Positions 58,905-64,000 of a stretch of 64,000 nucleotides of DNA are shown here, piece after piece. The stretch lies in assembly GCA_001298555.1 (NCBI GenBank), contig LJCW01000338.1, positions 1-64,000 of the forward strand, in the 5' to 3' direction. Origin of the DNA: Actinobacteria bacterium OV450 (GTDB lineage Bacteria; Actinomycetota; Actinomycetes; Streptomycetales; Streptomycetaceae). The notes under the pieces were generated by a model. The model ran no database searches. It saw nothing but the letters and a program-made list of their open reading frames with translations, and was not told where the DNA came from. Made by a program: the position numbers and the translations under genes. Numbering within the stretch: the stretch's first letter is position 1; each line of letters begins with the position of its first letter.

Positions 58905-59684
58905 ATGACCGATGTGCCCCCCGTATCCCTTTCTTCCGTATCCGCGGCCGCGGACCCGGCTTCGTCGACTCAGGCGCCTGTTCAGGCGGTTGTGCTGGCG
59001 GGTGGCCAGGGTTCGCGGCTGCGTCCGTATACGGATGACCGGCCGAAGCCGATGGTGGAGATCCCGGGGACGGGGGTGCCGATCATCGGGCATCAGCTGG
59101 CGTGGCTGGCGGCGGAGGGGGTGACGGATGCGGTGGTGTCGTGCGGGCACCTCGCGGAGGTGTTGCAGGAGTGGCTGGCGGGGGCGGATCTGCCGTTGCG
59201 GGTGAGCACGGTGGTGGAGGAGGAGCCGCTGGGACGGGGTGGGGGGTTGAAGTACGCGGCCCGGCACCTGCCGTATCCGGGCCGGTGGTGGTACGCGACG
59301 AACGGGGACGTCTGGACGCGGTTCTCGTTGCGGGAGATGGCGGCCTTCCATGCGGAGCGGGGCGCGGCGGCGACGCTGGCGCTGGCGCGGCCGCGGATTC
59401 CGTGGGGGGCGGTGGAGACCAATGAGTTCGGGCAGGTGCTGGATTTCATCGAGTCGCCGCCGTCGCCCTTCCTGATCAATGCGGGCGTGTACGTCTTCGG
59501 TGCCGAATTCGCGGCGTTGCTGCCGGATGTGGGGGATCACGAGCGGACGACGTTTCCGCGGTTGGCACGGGAGCGGCGGCTGGCGGGTTTCCCGCTGCCT
59601 CAGGGGGCTTACTGGCGGGCCATCGACACGGCGAAGGACTTGGCCGCGGCGGCGCGGGAGTTGGCGGCTCAGAGCGGCGCGTGA
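58905..59684 (+). CDS. Sugar-phosphate nucleotidyltransferase (GDP-mannose/glucose-1-P type)
   Basis: The 259-residue NTP transferase has the nucleotide motif AVVLAGGQGSRLRPYTDDRP followed by KPMVEIPG, then EEEPLGRGGGLKYAARHLPY and WYATNGDVWTRFSLREM (metal Asp). The C-terminal left-handed beta-helix of ManC is absent. It makes an NDP-sugar of uncertain identity; a mannose-1-P guanylyltransferase-like role is most common for this order. TACGCT about 8 nt upstream of the ATG and no ribosome site suggest a leaderless transcript. Confidence 0.88.
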   Translation: MTDVPPVSLSSVSAAADPASSTQAPVQAVVLAGGQGSRLRPYTDDRPKPMVEIPGTGVPIIGHQLAWLAAEGVTDAVVSCGHLAEVLQEWLAGADLPLRVSTVVEEEPLGRGGGLKYAARHLPYPGRWWYATNGDVWTRFSLREMAAFHAERGAAATLALARPRIPWGAVETNEFGQVLDFIESPPSPFLINAGVYVFGAEFAALLPDVGDHERTTFPRLARERRLAGFPLPQGAYWRAIDTAKDLAAAARELAAQSGA

Positions 59685-59733
59685 GGCCGTCCTGGGCGGG
59701 GAACTCCGGTGTGGGTGGGTCCGGCGCATGGAG

Positions 59734-59770
59734 AAGGGGCCCGGAGCGCTGGTCGCGCTCCGGGCCCCTT
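59734..59770 (+). terminator. Terminator after nucleotidyltransferase
   Basis: AAGGGGCCCGGAGCGC and GCGCTCCGGGCCCCTT form a perfect 16-bp stem with a 5-nt loop. It lies between two convergent genes and ends 19 nt before the DoxX gene stop, so it may serve both. Confidence 0.92.
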
Positions 59771-59788
59771 CCGCGTGGTGGGGCGTGG

Positions 59789-61372
59789 TCAGCCGAGGAG
59801 GCCGCCTACGAGCCCGGGCTTCTTCGACGGGGCGTCGCCGCCGCCACTGCTGCCGGTGCCGCCCGAGCTGCCGGAGCCGGAGGCCGGCGGCTTGGGGGTG
59901 GACTGCCTGGGGGTGCTGCCCGAGCGCTGGCTGGTGCTGGTGCCGGAGCCGCGGGTGGCGGTGGGTGACTGGGAGCCGGTGCCGGCGGTTTCCTTGCTGG
60001 TGGTGCCGGTGGTGCCGCGTCCGGACTTGGCGGTGGCCGCGGAGGCGCTGGCGGTGGGTTCGGCGGGCTTGGAGGGCTGGGGGGTGCTGGACTGGCGCTG
60101 CTGGGGCTGCTGCTGCTTGGCGGGGGGCTGTGGGAGCGGGGAGCCGGGCAGGTAGTTGCTGGGGGCCTGGCCGGGTCCGGGCACGGTGACGACGGTGGTG
60201 GAGCGGACGGCGCTGCCGAGGAGGGAGCCGATGAGGAGGGTGAGTCCGCAGACGACGGTGGCCATGATGGTTCCGCGGCGCAGGACGCGTCGGCGCAGTC
60301 GCCAGACCTCGGAGCGGGGTCCGAGGGTGCGCCAGGCTTCGCCGGCGAGGCGGCCGTCGAGGGAGTAGACGGGGGCGCCGGCGATGATCAGCGGGCTCCA
60401 GGCGGCGAGGTAGATGATGTCGGGGGCGTCGTAGGCGGGGACCGTCTTCCAGCTGACGGTCATCAGCAGGGCGGCGGAGAGCAGGGCGCCGATGCAGGCG
60501 GCGAAGCGCTGCCAGAGGCCGAGGACGGTCAGTACGCCCACGATGACCTGGAGGAAGGCGACGCTGAGTCCGGCTCCGACGGGGTGGGCGAGGGCGAAGT
60601 CGCGCAGGGGTTCGGCGAGTGCCCAGGGGTGGAGGGTGCGGAGCCAGGTGACCATGGAGCCGCGTTCGCCGCCGTCGAAGTAGACGGGGTCGCACAGTTT
60701 GCCCATGCCGGCGTAGATGCAGATGAAGCCGAGGAAGACGCGCAGCGGGAGGAGGACGACACCGAGGTTCATACGGCGGCCGGGATAGTACGAGGCCTGT
60801 CCGCGGGTGTCGTTCGGGGTGCGGCGGGTGTCGGCGGGGGGTGTGCCGTGGTGGGTGCCGGGGCCGCCGGCGTAGGGCTGGTCGTACGGGAGGCCGCGTA
60901 CGGGGGCGAGGGGCCGGGTTTCGTCCGGGTCGCCGTAGGTGCGCTGGCCGATGACGGTGGGGGTGGCGAGGGTGTCTTCGGCGAGGTCGTGGGCGAGGTC
61001 GACGCGGGGGATGGTCTGGGTGGCGCCGCCGTCGCCGTCGTCGTAGCCGCCGTACCCCGTGTGGCCGCGCCCGTGTTCGCGTACGGCTTGGAGGAGTCCG
61101 CCCATGGCTGCGGTGTCGCCGGGGGCGGATTTGCCGCTCCAGACGACGGGGGCCCTGCGGCGGCCGGCGCCGGCGGCGGCGACCACGGCGCCGCCGAGGA
61201 CGGGCACGCGGCCGGGGCCGTTCGCGGGCTTGGAACGCGCGCTCGGGCTCGGTGCGAGCCGCACGCGGAAGCTGGCGTGGTTGACGATGACCTGTGCGGG
61301 GTCGCACGGCACCTTGACCATGCTCAGCGCGGGCTGGTCGTCGAACCCTGACGTTCTGGTGTCCACACTCAT
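59789..61372 (-). CDS. DoxX-like membrane protein with long disordered tails
   Basis: The 527-residue protein has a soluble head of about 195 residues with a glycine/aspartate-rich region (YGGYDDGDGG), then a DoxX/TQO-type core (about 200-400): LLPLRVFLGFICIYAGMGKL, VAFLQVIVGVLTVLGLWQRF, ALLSAALLMTVSWKTVPAYD and IIYLAAWSPLIIAGAPVYSL. A further TM helix follows (TIMATVVCGLTLLIGSLLGS) and then a Ser/Pro/Thr/Gln tail of about 110 residues. DoxX members are linked to thiol and oxidative stress defence in mycobacteria. The ATG at 61372 is the only sensible start. Confidence 0.85.
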   Translation of the reverse strand: MSVDTRTSGFDDQPALSMVKVPCDPAQVIVNHASFRVRLAPSPSARSKPANGPGRVPVLGGAVVAAAGAGRRRAPVVWSGKSAPGDTAAMGGLLQAVREHGRGHTGYGGYDDGDGGATQTIPRVDLAHDLAEDTLATPTVIGQRTYGDPDETRPLAPVRGLPYDQPYAGGPGTHHGTPPADTRRTPNDTRGQASYYPGRRMNLGVVLLPLRVFLGFICIYAGMGKLCDPVYFDGGERGSMVTWLRTLHPWALAEPLRDFALAHPVGAGLSVAFLQVIVGVLTVLGLWQRFAACIGALLSAALLMTVSWKTVPAYDAPDIIYLAAWSPLIIAGAPVYSLDGRLAGEAWRTLGPRSEVWRLRRRVLRRGTIMATVVCGLTLLIGSLLGSAVRSTTVVTVPGPGQAPSNYLPGSPLPQPPAKQQQPQQRQSSTPQPSKPAEPTASASAATAKSGRGTTGTTSKETAGTGSQSPTATRGSGTSTSQRSGSTPRQSTPKPPASGSGSSGGTGSSGGGDAPSKKPGLVGGLLG

Positions 61373-61443
61373 CTAACCGAGTGATCAGTGTTTAGGACAC
61401 TGCCTTGACAGCAGGGATGTGTCCGAGACCCGTCAAGATCAAG

Positions 61444-61470
61444 CCACCCCGCCCGAAACGGGCGGGGTGG
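61444..61470 (-). terminator. rlmB terminator
   Basis: CCACCCCGCCCG and CGGGCGGGGTGG pair perfectly around a 3-nt AAA loop, 58 nt after the rlmB stop codon. Confidence 0.92.
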
Positions 61471-61527
61471 CACGCTCACGGGTCACGGTCCGTAGGCCGT
61501 TCGGCAGAGCGCGGACCGGTGGAGGGG

Positions 61528-62499
61528 TCAGGTGCGGGGCGTCGTGGCGCGGCGGCGGGCGGCCTCGTAGAGCACGACACCCGCGGCGACGCCGGCGTTG
61601 AGGGACTCGGCGCCACCGGGCATCGGGATGCGGACGAGGTAGTCGCAGTTCTCGCCGACGAGGCGGCCGAGGCCCTTGCCCTCGGAGCCGACGACGATGA
61701 CGACCGGGCCGGCCAGCGCCTCCAGGTCCTGGACCTCGTGGGTGCCCTCGGCGGCGAGGCCGACGATGGCGATGCCGGCCTTCTTGTACTCCTGGAGGGC
61801 GCGGGTCAGGTTGGTGACGCGGGAGACCGGGGTGCGGGCGGCGGTGCCGGCCGAGGTCTTCCAGGCGCCGGCGGTCATGCCGGCGGCGCGGCGCTCGGGG
61901 ATGACGACGCCGTGGCCGCCGAAGGCGGAGACGGAGCGGACGATCGCGCCGAGGTTGCGCGGGTCGGTGACGCCGTCGAGGGCGACGATGAGGGGGTCCT
62001 CGCCGTTGTCGTGGGCGGCGTCGGTGAGGTCCTCGGGGTGGGCGTACTCGTACGGCGGGACCTGGAGGACCAGGCCCTGGTGGTTGAGCCCGTTGGTCAT
62101 CCGGTCGAGTTCGGGGCGCGGGGCTTCCATCAGGTTGATGTTGCCGCGCTCACCGGCGAGCTTGAGGGCGTCGCGGACGCGCTCGTCGTTGTCGATGAAC
62201 TGCTGGACGTAGAGGGTGGTGGCGGGGACGCCGTCGCGCAGCGCCTCGAAGACCGGGTTGCGGCCGACGACCATCTCGCTGGTGCCCTTGGGGCCGCCGC
62301 GGCGGGGGGCCGGGCGGCGCTTGGCGGCCTGGCGGGCCATGGCGTTGGCGATGCGGTTCGCCTTGTGCTTCTTGCGGTCTTCGGCCTTGGGCGTGGGGCC
62401 CTTGCCTTCGAGGCCCTTGCGCCGCTGGCCACCGCTGCCGACCGTGGCGCCCTTCTTGTTGGACGTGCGGCGGTTCCTGCGCTGGCTGTTCCCGGCCAT
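61528..62499 (-). CDS. rlmB: 23S rRNA (guanosine-2'-O-)-methyltransferase RlmB (SpoU family)
   Basis: The 323-residue protein has a basic, lysine/arginine-rich N-terminal extension (about residues 1-75: NSQRRNRRTSNKKGATVGSG), the SpoU substrate-binding domain (VVGRNPVFEALRDGVPATTL) and the knotted SpoU methyltransferase domain: VTDPRNLGAIVRSVSAFG, VVIVVGSEGKGLGRLV and RIPMPGGAESLNAGVAAGVV. It methylates 23S rRNA with SAM. It is downstream of cysS with a 95-nt gap. Confidence 0.94.
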   Translation of the reverse strand: MAGNSQRRNRRTSNKKGATVGSGGQRRKGLEGKGPTPKAEDRKKHKANRIANAMARQAAKRRPAPRRGGPKGTSEMVVGRNPVFEALRDGVPATTLYVQQFIDNDERVRDALKLAGERGNINLMEAPRPELDRMTNGLNHQGLVLQVPPYEYAHPEDLTDAAHDNGEDPLIVALDGVTDPRNLGAIVRSVSAFGGHGVVIPERRAAGMTAGAWKTSAGTAARTPVSRVTNLTRALQEYKKAGIAIVGLAAEGTHEVQDLEALAGPVVIVVGSEGKGLGRLVGENCDYLVRIPMPGGAESLNAGVAAGVVLYEAARRRATTPRT

Positions 62500-62594
62500 G
62501 ACCTCTACCTGTTTTCGTTGGTGCTGCGATATGTACGTATGAAGAGTGTGCCGCCCGGAGCGCCGGGCGGCCACCAAACCCTGCCGCCTGTGGC

Positions 62595-63995
62595 TCAGCG
62601 GGGTCCGAGAGTCCAGCGGGGTCCGGCCGGGCTGTCCTCGATGACGAGGCCGGATTGCTGGAGCTGGTCGCGGATGGCGTCGGCGGTGGCCCAGTCCTTG
62701 CGGGCCCGGGCCGATTCGCGCTGGTCCAGGACGAGGCGTACGAGGGTGTCGACGGCTCCGTGGAGGTCCTCGCCGCGGTCGGTCTCCTCGGCCCAGTGCG
62801 GGTCGAGGGGGTCGAGGCCGAGGACGCCGAGCATGGCCCGTACCTCGGACAGCCGGGCGATGGCGGCGTCCTTGTCGTCGGCGGCGAGGGCGCTGTTGCC
62901 CTGGCGGACGGTGGTGTGGACGATCGCGAGGGCCTGGGGGACGCCCAGGTCGTCGTCCATGGCCTCGGCGAAGGCGGGCGGGACCTCGGGGGCCGGGTCG
63001 ACGGTCTTGCCGGCCTTCTCGATGACGCGCTGGTAGAAGCCCTCGATGCGGGCGAACGCGGACTCGGCCTCGCGCAGCGATTCCTCGCTGTACTCGATCA
63101 TCGAGCGGTAGTGCGGGGTGCCGAGGTAGTAGCGCAGGACGATGGGACGCCAGGCCTTGATCATCTCGGAGACGAGCACCGAGTTGCCGAGGGACTTGGA
63201 CATCTTCTCGCCGGACATGGTGACCCAGGCGTTGTGGACCCAGTACTGCGCGAAGTCGTCGCCGTAGGCCTTGGCCTGGGCGATCTCGTTCTCGTGGTGC
63301 GGGAAGATCAGGTCGAGGCCGCCGCCGTGGATGTCGAAGGCGCTGCCGAGGTACTTGTGCGCCATGGCGGAGCACTCGAGGTGCCAGCCGGGGCGGCCGC
63401 GGCCCCACGGGGTCTCCCAGTCGGGCTCGCCCGGCTTGGAGGCCTTCCACATGGCGAAGTCGCGGGGGTCGCGCTTGCCGGTGATGCCCTGCTCGGCGGG
63501 CTGGCGCAGGTCGTCGATGTCCTGGTTGGACAGCTCCAGGTAGCCGGGGAACGAGCGCACGTCGAAGTAGACGCTGCCGTCGGCCTCGTAGGCGTGGCCG
63601 CGCTCGATGAGGCCGCGCATCATCTCGATCATCTCGGGCACGTGGCCGGTGGCGCGCGGCTCGTACGTGGGCGGGAGGCAGCCCAGCGCGTCGTAGCCGT
63701 CGTTGAAGGCGCGCTCGTTGTCGTAGCCGATGGACCACCAGGGGCGGCCCTGGTCCTCGGCCTTCGCGATGATCTTGTCGTCGATGTCGGTGACGTTGCG
63801 GATGAAGGTGACGTCGAGCCCGCGGTAGGTGAACCAGCGGCGGGCGATGTCGAAGTTCAGGTACGAGCGGACGTGCCCGATGTGCGGGGCCGCCTGGACG
63901 GTGGCGCCGCAGAGGTAGATCGAGACGCAGCCCGGGACGAGCGGGGTGAAGTCGCGGATCTGCCGGGCGCTGGTGTCGTACAGGCGAATAGTCAC
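62595..63995 (-). CDS. cysS: Cysteinyl-tRNA synthetase
   Basis: The 466-residue class I synthetase charges tRNA-Cys. It carries the HIGH motif in AAPHIGHVRSYLNFD, the KMSKS motif in MSGEKMSKSLGNSV, the zinc-site Cys in YLCGATVQ near residue 29, a later Cys in WHLECSAMAH, and the DIHGGGLDLIFPHHENEIAQ region that holds the cysteine pocket. The start is GTG at 63995; the window ends 5 nt later. In Streptomyces ispD-ispF usually precede it, so upstream genes are likely just outside. Confidence 0.97.
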   Translation of the reverse strand: MTIRLYDTSARQIRDFTPLVPGCVSIYLCGATVQAAPHIGHVRSYLNFDIARRWFTYRGLDVTFIRNVTDIDDKIIAKAEDQGRPWWSIGYDNERAFNDGYDALGCLPPTYEPRATGHVPEMIEMMRGLIERGHAYEADGSVYFDVRSFPGYLELSNQDIDDLRQPAEQGITGKRDPRDFAMWKASKPGEPDWETPWGRGRPGWHLECSAMAHKYLGSAFDIHGGGLDLIFPHHENEIAQAKAYGDDFAQYWVHNAWVTMSGEKMSKSLGNSVLVSEMIKAWRPIVLRYYLGTPHYRSMIEYSEESLREAESAFARIEGFYQRVIEKAGKTVDPAPEVPPAFAEAMDDDLGVPQALAIVHTTVRQGNSALAADDKDAAIARLSEVRAMLGVLGLDPLDPHWAEETDRGEDLHGAVDTLVRLVLDQRESARARKDWATADAIRDQLQQSGLVIEDSPAGPRWTLGPR

Positions 63996-64000
63996 GGCAT

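Noticed and set aside
58353..61307. 984-codon minus-strand open frame, arginine/proline-rich
   Set aside because: The translation is almost pure Arg/Pro/His low complexity in the wrong frame over msiK-downstream genes and DoxX. The conserved proteins lie in other frames.

Overview
The window looks like a core-chromosome segment of a Streptomyces. GC is very high with NNC/NNG codon bias, GTG starts and four-base ATGA/GTGA/TGATG gene couplings are common, and many Streptomyces-type families are present (WhiJ-type XRE regulator with a DUF397 partner, MsiK, SenS/SenR/HbpS, CdgB, LAXTG sortase substrate). From memory, the order cysS - rlmB - nucleotidyltransferase - msiK - tRNA-Thr, then hbpS/senS/senR - cdgB - nagKA with a lone sugar-binding lipoprotein - otsB/otsA - gpgS - threonine synthase homologue - MoaD-like protein - csp - groEL2 matches the Streptomyces coelicolor SCO4235-SCO4296 block. 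No prophage, integrase, insertion sequence, CRISPR array or specialised-metabolite cluster is visible.

Layout. 0-8 kb: a 44-bp tandem repeat, a membrane protein, then an XPB-type DNA repair helicase with its helicase-associated partner, separated by a DUF4291 gene and a LAXTG surface protein. 8-16 kb: a short GT87-like membrane protein, a HelD-type RNA polymerase recycling factor, CutC, an HD hydrolase, an MFS exporter and two small conserved genes. 16-20 kb: a complete MurNAc uptake and recycling operon (RpiR regulator, MurQ, PTS EIIBC) with two matching operator-like palindromes at its front. 20-24 kb: an RHH/PIN toxin-antitoxin-like pair and a WhiJ-like regulatory cluster around a large inverted repeat. 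24-27 kb: a PQQ-propeller membrane protein, a subtilase and a free-standing I9 propeptide-like inhibitor, then a dedicated TrpF. 27-37 kb: groEL2 with CIRCE sites, a cold-shock gene, a SAM-I riboswitch controlling a threonine-synthase homologue and a MoaD-like carrier ending Gly-Gly-Cys, then gpgS, otsA and otsB. 36-44 kb: amino-sugar uptake and catabolism (binding lipoprotein, NagK, NagA, PfkB kinase), a CBM protein and the diguanylate cyclase CdgB. 44-57 kb: ArfB, TerD, a degenerate repeat field, an M1 peptidase, the HbpS/SenS/SenR heme-redox system, an M4 protease and several small conserved genes. 57-64 kb: tRNA-Thr, msiK, a nucleotidyltransferase, a DoxX-like protein, rlmB and cysS.

How the parts connect. 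The main theme is amino-sugar metabolism. MurNAc-6-P entering through the PTS is split by MurQ to GlcNAc-6-P, which NagA deacetylates. NagK feeds free GlcNAc into the same pool. A lone binding lipoprotein and the shared ATPase MsiK serve oligosaccharide ABC importers. The nagKA, msiK and cutC upstream regions carry an identical 11-bp core of a DasR-type (dre) operator, which places cutC in the same putative regulon. A second theme is sulfur/methionine metabolism: the SAM riboswitch in front of a ThrC homologue plus a MoaD-like protein suggests homocysteine rather than threonine synthesis. Boundaries come from frame, start context and family knowledge; no database search was possible.
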